Below, piece after piece: positions 33,962-42,550 of a stretch of DNA of 64,000 nt. The notes beneath the pieces are model-generated. The model was given only the letters and a program-made list of their open reading frames with translations, searched no databases and had not been told where the DNA came from. The stretch comes from Streptomyces chartreusis NRRL 3882 (GTDB lineage: Bacteria; Actinomycetota; Actinomycetes; Streptomycetales; Streptomycetaceae): the NCBI RefSeq assembly GCF_900236475.1, contig NZ_LT963352.1:8527001-8591000 (forward strand), read 5' to 3'. The first letter of the stretch is position 1; each line of letters starts with the position of its first letter. Position numbers and translations under genes: made by a program.

Positions 33962-35404
33962 TCAGGAGAAACGCGTCCGGAGCTCGGCTTCCAGGGTTTC
34001 GAGGGTGCGGCCCTTGGTCTCGGGGACGTACAGCTTCACGAAGGTGAGGGACAGCACGCCCGCGGCCACGAACAGGAAGAACGTGTTGGAGATCCCGATC
34101 CCCGAGACGAGGGACGGGAAGACCAGCCCGATCACGAAGTTGGTCAGCCACAGCACCACGGCCGCGATCCCCATGCCGAAGCCGCGCATCCGCATCGGGA
34201 AGATCTCCGACAGCATCAGCCAGGTCACCGGGGAGATCGCGCCCTGCTGGAAGGCGAGGAACGTGACCGTCATGGCGAGCACCGCGAACGCCCGCGTGTC
34301 ACCCGAGGGCAGGACCAGGGAGAAGACGCCGATCAGCAACAGGGCGGCGGTCGTGCCGGCCTGGCCGGTCATCAGCATCGGGCGGCGCGGTACCCGGCCC
34401 AGCAGCCAGATGCCGACGAAGGTGGCCAGCACCGAGATCACACCGTTGGCGATGTTCGCCGTCAGCGCGCTGTCGGCGGCGAAGCCGGCATCGGTGAGGA
34501 TCTGCGTGCCGTAGTACATGATCGTGTTGACGCCGGTGATCTGCTGCACGATCGCGATGCCGAACCCGACGAACATCAGCTTCCGCACCCACGGCGTGCT
34601 CTTCATGTCCTGCCAGCCGCCGAGCTTTGCCTGCTCGTCCTTGACGGCGAGCGCGGACACCTCCTTCAGCTCGGCCTCGGCCCGGGCCCCGGACCGCACC
34701 TGCTTGAGGACTTCGAGGGCCTCCCCGAAACGGCTCCGGGAGGCCAGCCAACGCGGGCTCTCCGGCATCACCAGCATGCCGAACCAGAGCACGACGGCCG
34801 GCAGCGTCGCGATGACCAGCATCCAGCGCCACACGCCACCGGACTCGCCGCCGACCTGGGCGATGATCGCGTTGGACGTGAAGGCCAGCAGCTGACCGCT
34901 GACGATCATCAGCTCGTTGCGGGTGACGAGGGCGCCGCGCCGCTCGGCGGGCGACACCTCCGCGAGGTACACCGGAACGGTCACCGACGCGCCGCCGACC
35001 GCGAGGCCGAGCACGAACCGCGCCACGATCATCACCTCGGTCGTGGGGGCGAGGGTGCAGCCGAGCGCGCCGACGAAGAACAGCACCGCCAGCAGCAGGA
35101 TGTTGCGCCGCCTGCCGCGCGCGTCCGACAACCGGCCCCCGGTCACTGCGCCCAGCGCGGCACCCAGCAGCAGCGAGCTGGTGACCATGCCCTCGGTGAC
35201 CGGGGTCAGTCCGAGGTCCTCGGTCATGTAGGGCAGGGCGCCGTTGATGACGCCGGTGTCGTAACCGAAGAGCAGACCACCGAACGTGGCGATGATCGTG
35301 ATCAGCCTCAGCCGCCGCCTGACCGCCGGAGGGGCGTCGTCCGCGACGGCGGTGGCGGGGGGTGGTGGAATGGGGGCCGGTGTCGTGTCGTCCGTGACGT
35401 CCAT
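33962..35404 (-). CDS. iolT: MFS sugar porter, myo-inositol transporter-like
   Basis: The 480-residue protein has twelve membrane spans and the sugar-porter signatures: GGLLFGYDTGVINGALPYM in span 1, GGRLSDARGRRR in loop 2-3, PVYLAEVSPAERRG, PESPRWLAS in the middle loop, and PETKGRTLETLE at the C-terminus. QQITGVNTIMYYG in span 7 is the sugar-binding QQxxG element. It is a proton-coupled importer. Its place in the operon points to inositol. The gap to the next upstream gene is only 9 bases. Confidence 0.88.
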   Translation of the reverse strand: MDVTDDTTPAPIPPPPATAVADDAPPAVRRRLRLITIIATFGGLLFGYDTGVINGALPYMTEDLGLTPVTEGMVTSSLLLGAALGAVTGGRLSDARGRRRNILLLAVLFFVGALGCTLAPTTEVMIVARFVLGLAVGGASVTVPVYLAEVSPAERRGALVTRNELMIVSGQLLAFTSNAIIAQVGGESGGVWRWMLVIATLPAVVLWFGMLVMPESPRWLASRSRFGEALEVLKQVRSGARAEAELKEVSALAVKDEQAKLGGWQDMKSTPWVRKLMFVGFGIAIVQQITGVNTIMYYGTQILTDAGFAADSALTANIANGVISVLATFVGIWLLGRVPRRPMLMTGQAGTTAALLLIGVFSLVLPSGDTRAFAVLAMTVTFLAFQQGAISPVTWLMLSEIFPMRMRGFGMGIAAVVLWLTNFVIGLVFPSLVSGIGISNTFFLFVAAGVLSLTFVKLYVPETKGRTLETLEAELRTRFS

Positions 35405-35413
35405 GGCCGCTCC

Positions 35414-36364
35414 TTACCTGTCGGTGTTCGGGCGCCGGGTACCCGACAGGCCGCAGCCGGCCAGGTGTTCACGGGTGCTCACCGCGATCGGCAGCGGCAC
35501 CTCGGGGGCACACGGGTACAGGTCCTGCTCGACGATCACGAACAACTCGGCGTCGAGCCGCGCGAGTTCGGCCACGACCTCGGCCGGCTTCGGCACTCCG
35601 GCCGGGGGTGACACGCACACCCCGCGCTTCACGGCCTCGCCGAAGGACAGGTCCTCGGCCGCGACCTGCGCCAGGACCTCCGGGTCCATCTGCTTGATGT
35701 GCACGTAGCCGACCCGCTCACCGAAGCGGCGGATCAGGTCGAGGTTGTCCCCGCCGCCGTACGCCACATGCCCGGTGTCCAGGCACAGGTTGGTGTAGCG
35801 GCTGTCCGACTCGTTCAGCAGCCGCTCGATCTCCGGCTGCGTCTGGATGTGGCTGTCCGCGTGCGGATGGACGACCAGCCGTACGTCGTACTCCTCCAGC
35901 AGCAGCCTGCCCAGCCGGTCGGCGGCCCGGCCGAACCCGGCCCACTGCTCGGCGGTCAGCTCGGGCGACTCGGTGAACGCACCCGTCTTCTCGTCCCGGT
36001 ACATCGGCGGGATGAAAACGAGATGGTGCGCCCCGGCGGCGGCGGTCAGCGCGGCGACCTGCCGGACGTGGGCGAGCATCTCGTCCCATGCCTCGGGCCG
36101 GTGCAGCGCGCCGAACGCGGTACCGCCGGAGACCTTCAGCCCACGGGCGTCCAGTTCGGCCGTCAGCCGCTGCGGGTCGGTGGGGAGATAGCCGTACGGG
36201 CCGAGCTCCAGCCATTCGTACCCGGCCTGGACGAGCTCGTCGAGGAAACGGGTGTGCGACACCTGGTGCTCGTCGTCGGGGAACCAGACACCCCAGGAGT
36301 CGGGGGCGGAGCCGAGGCACAGGTTGCCGACGGTCGTACGCAGCGGGGCTGGCACCGTTGCCAT
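35414..36364 (-). CDS. inosose dehydratase-like TIM-barrel protein (IolE/IolI family)
   Basis: The 316-residue protein begins GNLCLGSAPDSWGVWFPDDEH, a pattern characteristic of IolE and relatives, then GYEWLELGPYGYLPTD, RLVVHPHADSHIQT, TNLCLDTGHVAYGGGDN and VGYVHIKQMD. The Glu, Asp and His residues for the metal site are in their usual barrel positions. The family dehydrates scyllo-inosose to the diketone or isomerises it. It is the first gene of the operon. ATG 36364 has AAGGA upstream, and the longer frame to 36454 crosses the operator, so it is rejected. Confidence 0.8.
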   Translation of the reverse strand: MATVPAPLRTTVGNLCLGSAPDSWGVWFPDDEHQVSHTRFLDELVQAGYEWLELGPYGYLPTDPQRLTAELDARGLKVSGGTAFGALHRPEAWDEMLAHVRQVAALTAAAGAHHLVFIPPMYRDEKTGAFTESPELTAEQWAGFGRAADRLGRLLLEEYDVRLVVHPHADSHIQTQPEIERLLNESDSRYTNLCLDTGHVAYGGGDNLDLIRRFGERVGYVHIKQMDPEVLAQVAAEDLSFGEAVKRGVCVSPPAGVPKPAEVVAELARLDAELFVIVEQDLYPCAPEVPLPIAVSTREHLAGCGLSGTRRPNTDR

Positions 36365-36415
36365 GGTGGGAGTCCTTCGGGGAGAGCAAGGGCGGGCGTG
36401 GAACTGATGCGCTCT

Positions 36416-36431
36416 ACTAGCGCGCTCTAGT
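36416..36431. promoter_or_regulatory. operator 1 of the LacI regulator (inositol operon)
   Basis: The 16-mer ACTAGCGCGCTCTAGT has 5-bp inverted arms ACTAG/CTAGT. It is identical, base for base, to the site upstream of the solute-binding lipoprotein gene. It lies just downstream of the operon promoter, in a position that would block transcription. Confidence 0.75.
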
Positions 36432-36436
36432 TCGGT

Positions 36437-36466
36437 ACGATGACCCCTGTCCAAATGTCATGTCAA
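36437..36466 (-). promoter_or_regulatory. promoter of the inositol-type operon
   Basis: On the minus strand TTGACA (36466-36461) and CATCGT (36442-36437) are separated by 18 bp. GTACC follows and then the 16-bp operator, the same order as at the binding-protein gene. Confidence 0.55.
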
Positions 36467-36555
36467 TAGGTTGTTGCCGGGAGATTGCCGGCTCCCTGTA
36501 CGGGCCCCGTGCGGGACACCCGTAGGGTGGTCGGCGTCGGAGGGTGGGTTCACAC

Positions 36556-37587
36556 GTGGATGCATCGGGCAGGCAGCGGCCCACGATGGCGGATGTCGCC
36601 GAGAAGGCGGGTGTGTCCCGCGCGCTCGTCTCGATCGTCTTCCGCAACCAGGCGGGGGCCAGTCGGGAGACACGGGAACGGGTCCTGCGCGTCGCCGACG
36701 AGATCGGTTACCGGCCCGACAGCGCGGCCCGGCTGCTGGCCCGCGGCCGCAGCCGCACGCTCGGCGTGATGTTCACCGTGCACCAGACCTTCCACACGGA
36801 CCTCATCACCGGCATCTACCCGGAGGCCGAGCGGCTCGGTTACGACGTCCTGCTCTCCGGCGCCACCCACGGCCGCAGCGAGGCCAAGGCGGTCGAGGCG
36901 CTGCTCAGCCACCGCTGCGAGGCGGTGATCCTGCTCGGCCCGGATGCCGATCCCGGCTACCTCGCCGAGCTCGGACGGCGCACGGTCACCGTCTCGATCA
37001 GCCGCCGGGTGCCCCAGGCCCATGTCGACTTCGTGCACTCCGCCGAGGGCAAGGGCGTCCGGCAGGCCATGGACCACCTGGTGGAGCTGGGGCACCGGCG
37101 GATCGTGCACATCGACGGCGGACGCGGTCCCGGTTCGGCGGAGCGGCGGCGTGCCTACCGCGCCGCGATGCGCCGCCACGGCCTGGAGGCGCTGGCGCGG
37201 GTGATCCCCGGCGAGCACACCGAGGAGTCCGGTATCGAGACCGGCCGGCTGCTGCTCGCCGAACGTGACGGCGGGCGGCCGCTGCCGACGGCGGTCCTCG
37301 CCGGCAACGACCGCTGTGCGATGGGGCTGCTGATGACCCTGACCCGGGCGGGCATCGAGGTCCCCCGCGACCTGTCCGTCGTCGGCTACGACGACAGCCA
37401 CCTCTCCCACCTGATGCCGATCGGCCTGACCACCGTCCGCCAGGACGCGACCCTCATGGCCGAGCACGCGGTCCGCTTCGCCGTCGAACGGCTGGAGAAG
37501 GGGGAACTTCCGCCGAGGGAGGCGGTGCTGGATCCGAAGCTGGTGGTGCGGGGAACGAGCGGGCCTGCCCCGGCGGAGCGTCCCTAG
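36556..37587 (+). CDS. LacI-family transcriptional regulator
   Basis: The 343-residue protein has an N-terminal LacI headpiece: TMADVAEKAGVSRALVSIVFRN with the hinge helix region GYRPDSAARLLARGRS, followed by a periplasmic-binding-like effector domain (LGVMFTVHQ, HRRIVHIDGGRGPG, AVLAGNDRCAMGLL, VVGYDDSHLSHL). It should bind the shared 16-bp operators on both sides of its gene and be released by an inositol-type ligand. GTG 36556 is favoured by GGTGGG seven bases upstream, while GTG 36544 overlaps the ribosome site. Confidence 0.88.
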   Translation: MDASGRQRPTMADVAEKAGVSRALVSIVFRNQAGASRETRERVLRVADEIGYRPDSAARLLARGRSRTLGVMFTVHQTFHTDLITGIYPEAERLGYDVLLSGATHGRSEAKAVEALLSHRCEAVILLGPDADPGYLAELGRRTVTVSISRRVPQAHVDFVHSAEGKGVRQAMDHLVELGHRRIVHIDGGRGPGSAERRRAYRAAMRRHGLEALARVIPGEHTEESGIETGRLLLAERDGGRPLPTAVLAGNDRCAMGLLMTLTRAGIEVPRDLSVVGYDDSHLSHLMPIGLTTVRQDATLMAEHAVRFAVERLEKGELPPREAVLDPKLVVRGTSGPAPAERP

Positions 37588-37598
37588 GGGGTGTCCGC

Positions 37599-38600
37599 CT
37601 AGCGCGTGCCCTTCTTCGCGAACTCGGCGACGCTGTCGACGTTGTCCTTGGTGACGAAGGCCGGCCCGGTGAGCACGGGGGCGGTGCCGCCGCCGCTGAT
37701 GTTGCCGTTCGTCTTGTAGAGCCACAGCGCGTCCACGGCGAGGTAGCCCTGGAGGTAGGGCTGCTGGTCGACGGCGAACTGGATGTCTCCGCCCTGGATG
37801 GCGCCGACGAGGTCCTTGTTGAGGTCGAAGGTGGCGACCTCGGCCTTGCTGCCCGCGTCCTTGACCGACTGCACGGCAGTCATGGCGATCGGGGCGCCCA
37901 GCGTGACCACCTGGTCGATGCTGGAGTCCTTCTGGAGCTTGGCCGTCAGCGTCGACTTCACGGAGGGCATGTCGGTGCCGTTGACGTAGAGGTTCTCCGT
38001 CGTGCCCTTGAAGCCCTTCTTCAGGCCGGCGCAGCGTGCCTCCAGCGCGACCTGGCCCTGCTCCTGGATCACGCAGACGGCGTGCTTGGCGCCCTGTTGG
38101 TCGAGGCGCTCGCCGAAGGCTTGGCCGGCGATGTTCTCGTCCTGGCCGAAGTACTCGAGCATGCCGAGCTCCCGCCAGTTGTCCAGGCCCGAGTTGAAGC
38201 CGACGACGGGGATGCCGGCCGCCTTCGCCTTGGCCACGACCGCCTTCATGGCGTCGGGCTTGGCGGCGGTGAGCGCGATGCCGTCGACCTTCTGGTCGAT
38301 GGCGTTCTGTACCAGGTTGGCCTGGTTTCCGGCTACGGGGTCGCTGGAGTAGACGAGCTTGATGTTGTCCTTCGCCGCAGCCGCCTGGGCGCCCTTGCGG
38401 ATCAGGTCCCAGAAGGTGTCGCCGGGTGCCGCGTGAGTGACCATGGCGACGGTCATCCGCGGGGTGGTGGCCTTGCCGGCGGCGTCGGTGCCGCCGGTCT
38501 CGGCCTGCTTCCCGCCGGAGCCGCTGGAGCAGCCGGCGGCCAGCAGGGCGCCCACGAGGACGGCGGTGGTCAGGGCGGCGGATCTGTGGTGTCTGCGCAT
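37599..38600 (-). CDS. orphan sugar/inositol-type solute-binding lipoprotein (RbsB family)
   Basis: The 333-residue product has a lipoprotein signal with lipobox LLAAGC, then a type I periplasmic-binding fold: TVAMVTHAAPGDTFWDLIRKGAQ, IDQKVDGIALTAAKPDAM, AGIPVVGFNSGLDN and AVDQQPYLQGYLAVDALWLY. Such proteins serve ribose/inositol ABC importers (CUT2). No permease or ATPase gene is adjacent, since the gene ends convergently 11 bp from the LacI gene. It may feed a transporter encoded elsewhere or act as a sensor. It shares its operator and promoter layout with the inositol operon. Confidence 0.85.
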   Translation of the reverse strand: MRRHHRSAALTTAVLVGALLAAGCSSGSGGKQAETGGTDAAGKATTPRMTVAMVTHAAPGDTFWDLIRKGAQAAAAKDNIKLVYSSDPVAGNQANLVQNAIDQKVDGIALTAAKPDAMKAVVAKAKAAGIPVVGFNSGLDNWRELGMLEYFGQDENIAGQAFGERLDQQGAKHAVCVIQEQGQVALEARCAGLKKGFKGTTENLYVNGTDMPSVKSTLTAKLQKDSSIDQVVTLGAPIAMTAVQSVKDAGSKAEVATFDLNKDLVGAIQGGDIQFAVDQQPYLQGYLAVDALWLYKTNGNISGGGTAPVLTGPAFVTKDNVDSVAEFAKKGTR

Positions 38601-38669
38601 GTCGGGTGCACCTCGGTGTGCTGGGGAGGGCGGGCCGTGCCCGGTCCGGGGAGGCAGCTGGAGCGCGCC

Positions 38670-38685
38670 ACTAGCGCGCTCTAGT
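38670..38685. promoter_or_regulatory. operator 2 of the LacI regulator (binding-protein gene)
   Basis: The identical 16-mer ACTAGCGCGCTCTAGT is here extended to 7-bp perfect arms, CCACTAG and CTAGTGG (38668-38687), around CGCGCT. It lies 8 bp downstream of the -10 element of the binding-protein promoter. Confidence 0.75.
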
Positions 38686-38692
38686 GGCAGGT

Positions 38693-38721
38693 ACTATGCG
38701 GGCGCCTTCAGGTGATGTCAA
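38693..38721 (-). promoter_or_regulatory. promoter of the solute-binding lipoprotein gene
   Basis: On the minus strand a perfect TTGACA (38721-38716) is 17 bp from CATAGT (38698-38693). ACCTGCC and the LacI operator follow directly. Confidence 0.6.
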
Positions 38722-38748
38722 CAGCTTTGTCAGGACGTTCCAACAAAA

Positions 38749-38798
38749 CGGGGCCGCCCGCACACACCGGCAGCGCTCGGCGTGTGCGGGCGGCCCCG
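38749..38798 (-). terminator. intrinsic terminator of the VOC-family gene
   Basis: A 17-bp perfect stem (CGGGGCCGCCCGCACAC and its complement) with a 16-base loop lies 37 bp after the stop of the VOC gene. On the minus strand the hairpin is followed by TTTTGTTGG, a real U-tract, which is rare in this genome. Confidence 0.85.
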
Positions 38799-38834
38799 CG
38801 GGCGGACGGTCCAAACCGCCCCGGTCGGTCCTGC

Positions 38835-39248
38835 TCAGCTCTCCGCGGTGCTGATGTTGACCATCCAGGGGACGCCGAAGCGGTCCGTGCACATGCCGAA
38901 CACGTCGCCCCACATCTGCTTCTCCAGCGGTACCGACACCGAGCCGCCCTCGGACAGCTTCTCCCAGTAGCCGGTCAGCTCGGCGGCGTCGTCGCCGCTC
39001 AGGCTCACCGAGAAAGGCTGGCCCGGCGCGGACTCCATGCCCGGTGGGTTGTCGGCGCCCATCAGGGTGAAGCCGCCGGCGGTCTCCAGCATGCCGTGCA
39101 TGATCTTGTCGGCGTTCGGGGCCTCCGCCTGGCCGAAGTCGCCGTATGTGTTGAGGGTCAGGGTGCCGCCGAAGACCTCCTGGTAGAACTCCAGCGCCTG
39201 CCGGGCGTCGCCGTTGAAGGACAGGTACGGGTTGAGACGCGAGACCAT
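38835..39248 (-). CDS. VOC-family protein (PhnB/glyoxalase-like)
   Basis: The 137-residue product opens with RLNPYLSFNGDARQALEFYQEVFGG and ends with MCTDRFGVPWMVNIS, the two halves of the PhnB-like vicinal-oxygen-chelate fold. Central parts match as well: HGMLETAGGFTLMGAD. Function of this subgroup is generally unknown, and metal binding residues are partly lost in PhnB-like members. ATG 39248 follows GGGAGG. It is a monocistronic gene with its own terminator. Confidence 0.85.
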   Translation of the reverse strand: MVSRLNPYLSFNGDARQALEFYQEVFGGTLTLNTYGDFGQAEAPNADKIMHGMLETAGGFTLMGADNPPGMESAPGQPFSVSLSGDDAAELTGYWEKLSEGGSVSVPLEKQMWGDVFGMCTDRFGVPWMVNISTAES

Positions 39249-39424
39249 GAGAACCTCCCTGAAGGGGCCGAGGGCCATGTGCGCGCAGCGTAACGCCGGG
39301 CTGTGACAACGGCTCGTCGAGCGGCGCCGTGCCGGGGGCGGAACGGCGTCGGCACCCGCGAGGGGCGTCGGCCCCAACTGCGCTGCCGGTGTGGCTCCTT
39401 GGGCTCAGGGGAAGGACAGCGCTC

Positions 39425-40279
39425 ATGACATCGACCACCTTCCGCTTCGGCGGGGACCTGGAAGTGCGCCGGCTCGGTTTCGGAGCCATGCATCTGCCGA
39501 CCGAGCCCGGCCCCGGCCGGGAGAACGCCCTCGCGGTCGCCCGGCGGGCCGTGGAGCTGGGCGTCACGCTGATCGACACGGCGCACCTGTACGGCGGGGG
39601 AGCGAACGAGGAGCTCCTCGCCGAGGCCCTGCACCCTTACCCGGAGGGGCTGCTGATCACCACCAAGGTCGGTGTCGCGCGCATCGAGGGCGAGTGGAGG
39701 CTCGACGGGCGGCCCGCCACCCTGCGCGACCAGGTCGAGCAGGCCCTGCGCCGGCTGCGCGTCGAGCGGATCGAGCTGCTCCAGCTGCACCGCATCGACC
39801 CCGCGACACCGCTCGCCGACCAGCTCGGTACGCTGCGGGACCTGCGGACCGAGGGCCTGATCGGCCGGATCGGGCTGTCGGAGGTCACCGTCGACGAACT
39901 GGCCCGGGCCCGGGAGATCGCCGACATCGAGAGTGTGCAGAACCGCTACAACCTGCTCGACCGCGAGCACGAGCCGGTGCTCGACGCCTGCGCGGCGGCC
40001 GGGATCGCCTTCCTGCCGTGGCGGCCCGTCGCCTGGGGGAAGGCGGGTGCCGAGGCGGAGATCGCGGCCGTGGCGGCGGACCTCGGTGCCACGCCCACAC
40101 AGGTGGCGCTCGCCTGGCTCCTCCACCGCTCGCCGGTCGTCCTGCCGATTCCCGGCACGGCCCGCATCGAGCACCTGGAGGAGAACCTCGCCGCGGCGGA
40201 CATCGACCTGACACCCGCCCATCGCGACCGCCTCGACCGGCTGGCCGAGGGAGCGGGGGCCGCCTCAGCAGCGGACTGA
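39425..40279 (+). CDS. aldo/keto reductase
   Basis: The 284-residue barrel has the AKR active-site residues in context: VTLIDTAHLYGGG (Asp and Tyr), LLITTKVGV (Lys) and IELLQLHRID (His). IGRIGLSEVT and LPIPGTARIEHLEENL give the NADPH-binding end. It reduces carbonyls, substrate unknown. ATG 39425 has GAAGGA upstream. It converges on a small hypothetical gene with a 50-bp gap that has no clear terminator. Confidence 0.88.
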   Translation: MTSTTFRFGGDLEVRRLGFGAMHLPTEPGPGRENALAVARRAVELGVTLIDTAHLYGGGANEELLAEALHPYPEGLLITTKVGVARIEGEWRLDGRPATLRDQVEQALRRLRVERIELLQLHRIDPATPLADQLGTLRDLRTEGLIGRIGLSEVTVDELARAREIADIESVQNRYNLLDREHEPVLDACAAAGIAFLPWRPVAWGKAGAEAEIAAVAADLGATPTQVALAWLLHRSPVVLPIPGTARIEHLEENLAAADIDLTPAHRDRLDRLAEGAGAASAAD

Positions 40280-40329
40280 GACAGGGGCCCCGCGGGCAAG
40301 GGGGGTATGAAAGCGGGCTCCACGAGGGT

Positions 40330-40560
40330 TCAGGCCTCGTCGGACGACCCGTTGTTCCAGTCGTACGGGCCCCCGCCACGCCACTCGATCAGCTCCGTGT
40401 CGTCGACGGCCGTGTCGGTGGTGGGCAGGCCCTCGCGGTGCAGCAGGTCCAGCACGTCGAAGAGGCTGTAGGCGACGCCCATGCGTTCGCCGTGGATGGT
40501 CACCAGCCGTCCGCCGTCCGACGCGGGCGGCTGCACGACCACAGGGGGTTGACCGTCCAT
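40330..40560 (-). CDS. small hypothetical protein
   Basis: The 76-residue product begins MDGQPPVVVQPPASDG and contains RLVTIHGERMGVAYSLFDVLDLLHRE in two pieces, a compact alpha/beta region, and ends acidic with WRGGGPYDWNNG. A GGTGGGG ribosome site precedes the ATG. The reading frame continues far upstream only as a shadow of the divergent hydrolase gene. No domain is recognised. Third-position GC supports coding. Confidence 0.55.
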   Translation of the reverse strand: MDGQPPVVVQPPASDGGRLVTIHGERMGVAYSLFDVLDLLHREGLPTTDTAVDDTELIEWRGGGPYDWNNGSSDEA

Positions 40561-40761
40561 GACCCCACCATGCTCCCGAAACCGCCGGTTCGCAGCTCGG
40601 CCGGGCCCATAAGGGGGCCTGGCCGATGCGATCCGGCCCGGCCCGCCGGACGAGCCTCCGGCGTCGAGGGCCTGTGCGCCGGTGACAAGGCCCGATCCGG
40701 AAACTGAGTTCTCATCAGCACCCCCTGAGCGCCCTCCCTCCGCGGTCCTAGCGTCCGTGGC

Positions 40762-42483
40762 ATGGACATGAACCAAAGGACAAGAGGGAAGTGGCGCGGT
40801 GCCGCACTGGCGGTGCTGCTGACCGCCGGGACGCTCACGGCCGCCGCCCCGGGAGCCCGGGCCGAGGGCGCGCGGACCGAGACGCCGGTCGCGTCGACGT
40901 CGCCGGTGACCGGGGTGACGGAGTCGCTGGTGCGGGTGAGGACGCCGCTGCCGGAGTCGGCCGGGCCGCGTCCGGCCGCCTGCGACTGGCTGTCGTACCT
41001 GCGCTACCGCTCCGCCGACGGTCCGGCCGCCTCGGCCGACGCGGACCGGATCCTCGTCGCCCAGCCCGGCATCCTGGAAGGAGCCGGGGCGTTCGACAGC
41101 GTGGCCCGCAACACCGTGGCGCGGGCCGCCGAGCAGGGCCTGCACATCGAGTTCTGGGCGCTGGACCGGCGCTCCAACTGCCTGGAGGACCGCACCGGCA
41201 TCGCCTCGGGCGACCAGCACACCGCCGTCGACTACTACTACCGCGGCAAGCAGGTCGACGGCCGGACCTTCGGCGGCTACGCCGGCAACGCGGAACTGGG
41301 GTGGATGGCGAAGCTCGGGATCGAGCAGACCGTACGCGACCAGTACGACCTGCTCACCGCCGAGTTGCCCGACCCCACGCAGCGCAAGCGGAAGGTGCTG
41401 TGCGGCGGGCACTCGCTGGGCGGTGTGATCACCGGGTACTTCGCCGCCGCCGACTTCGACGGCGACCGGGCCACCACGGCGGACGCGGGCCACAACCAGT
41501 GCGCCGGCTACTTCGCCCTCGACACCACCGTCTCCACCTCGCTCGCCGACCTCAGCGGCAGCCTGCCGGACGACACCAACCTGCCCGACATCGGCCTCGG
41601 TTACGGCGTGATCCAAGCCGGGCTCGACAGCGGGGTGCTGCCGCGCACGCTGTCCGCGCCGGTGCTGCTCAACCCCGAGACCATGACCCTGCTCGGCATC
41701 GCCGGGATGGGCGCCCTCAAGGACCCGGAAGCCGAGGCCGACCTGCCCCGGTACCTGCCCTCCAACCTCAACATCGAGGCGACCCACCGCTTCCTGTTCT
41801 CCAAGGACACCGCCGCCTTCCTCACCGGCAAGCCCGCCGTGAAGGACTTCCGCCTCACCAACGGGGCGGTGCTCGGGGCACTGCTGGACGACAACTCCGT
41901 ACCGCTGGCGTTCCTCCAGACCAGCGTCGGCTTCTTCGACGGCGGGCCGATCGCCGACAAGAGCTTCCCCGTGGCCAACGGCGGCGCGCAGCAGCCCGGC
42001 CTGTACGGCACCGCGTACAAGGCCATCCCGGACCGGCCGCAGGGGCCGCTCTACACCTGGCGCAACTACGACCGCGTCGGCGACCCCGACGACCCCGGCC
42101 ACCGGTCGGCCGACGGCACGCCGTTCACCGGCGCCGGCGAGGAGGTCACCGACGTGCGGCAACTGGCCCGCAGCCTGGCCGAGCAGCCGCTGGACTTCAC
42201 CGAGCAGTACTTCCCGACCAAGCTGGTGACGGACATCCAGCTGTCCACCTCGCCTCAGGTCAAGAAGCTCGTCGTCCATCCCGGCGGCCTCACCGCCAAC
42301 CCGGTGCTCACCGTCCTCGCCGGTGAGGGACTCCTGGCCGGCCGGGTCCCGGCCGAGCTCCACCCCGTGGTCGCCCAGGGCTACCAGCACCTCGACGTCC
42401 TGACCGCCGCGCCCACCCAGAACAACGGCCGGCCCGAGACCGTCTCCACCAGCCTCGCCGCCTTCGCGCGCTCGCCGCGCTGA
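40762..42483 (+). CDS. secreted alpha/beta-hydrolase, lipase-like
   Basis: The 573-residue protein has a classical signal peptide (basic MDMNQRTRGKWR, hydrophobic core, cleavage near GARA). CGGHSLGG near residue 215 supplies the nucleophilic Ser of an alpha/beta hydrolase, preceded by RILVAQPGILEG and FWALDRRSN. A late HPVVAQGYQHLDVLTA offers the catalytic His. The family is not exactly recognised, and a large insertion follows the nucleophile elbow. The enzyme is probably extracellular and acts on esters. A strong shared terminator follows. It is convergent with a cutinase gene. Confidence 0.65.
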   Translation: MDMNQRTRGKWRGAALAVLLTAGTLTAAAPGARAEGARTETPVASTSPVTGVTESLVRVRTPLPESAGPRPAACDWLSYLRYRSADGPAASADADRILVAQPGILEGAGAFDSVARNTVARAAEQGLHIEFWALDRRSNCLEDRTGIASGDQHTAVDYYYRGKQVDGRTFGGYAGNAELGWMAKLGIEQTVRDQYDLLTAELPDPTQRKRKVLCGGHSLGGVITGYFAAADFDGDRATTADAGHNQCAGYFALDTTVSTSLADLSGSLPDDTNLPDIGLGYGVIQAGLDSGVLPRTLSAPVLLNPETMTLLGIAGMGALKDPEAEADLPRYLPSNLNIEATHRFLFSKDTAAFLTGKPAVKDFRLTNGAVLGALLDDNSVPLAFLQTSVGFFDGGPIADKSFPVANGGAQQPGLYGTAYKAIPDRPQGPLYTWRNYDRVGDPDDPGHRSADGTPFTGAGEEVTDVRQLARSLAEQPLDFTEQYFPTKLVTDIQLSTSPQVKKLVVHPGGLTANPVLTVLAGEGLLAGRVPAELHPVVAQGYQHLDVLTAAPTQNNGRPETVSTSLAAFARSPR

Positions 42484-42501
42484 CCTTCCGCGCACGCGCG
42501 A

Positions 42502-42533
42502 AAGGGCCCGGGAGGAAAGCCTCCCGGGCCCTT
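42502..42533. terminator. bidirectional terminator between two hydrolase genes
   Basis: A 14-bp perfect stem AAGGGCCCGGGAGG / CCTCCCGGGCCCTT with an AAAG loop lies in the 67-bp gap between convergent genes and can serve both strands. Confidence 0.85.
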
Positions 42534-42550
42534 CGGTTGCCTGCCGGAGA

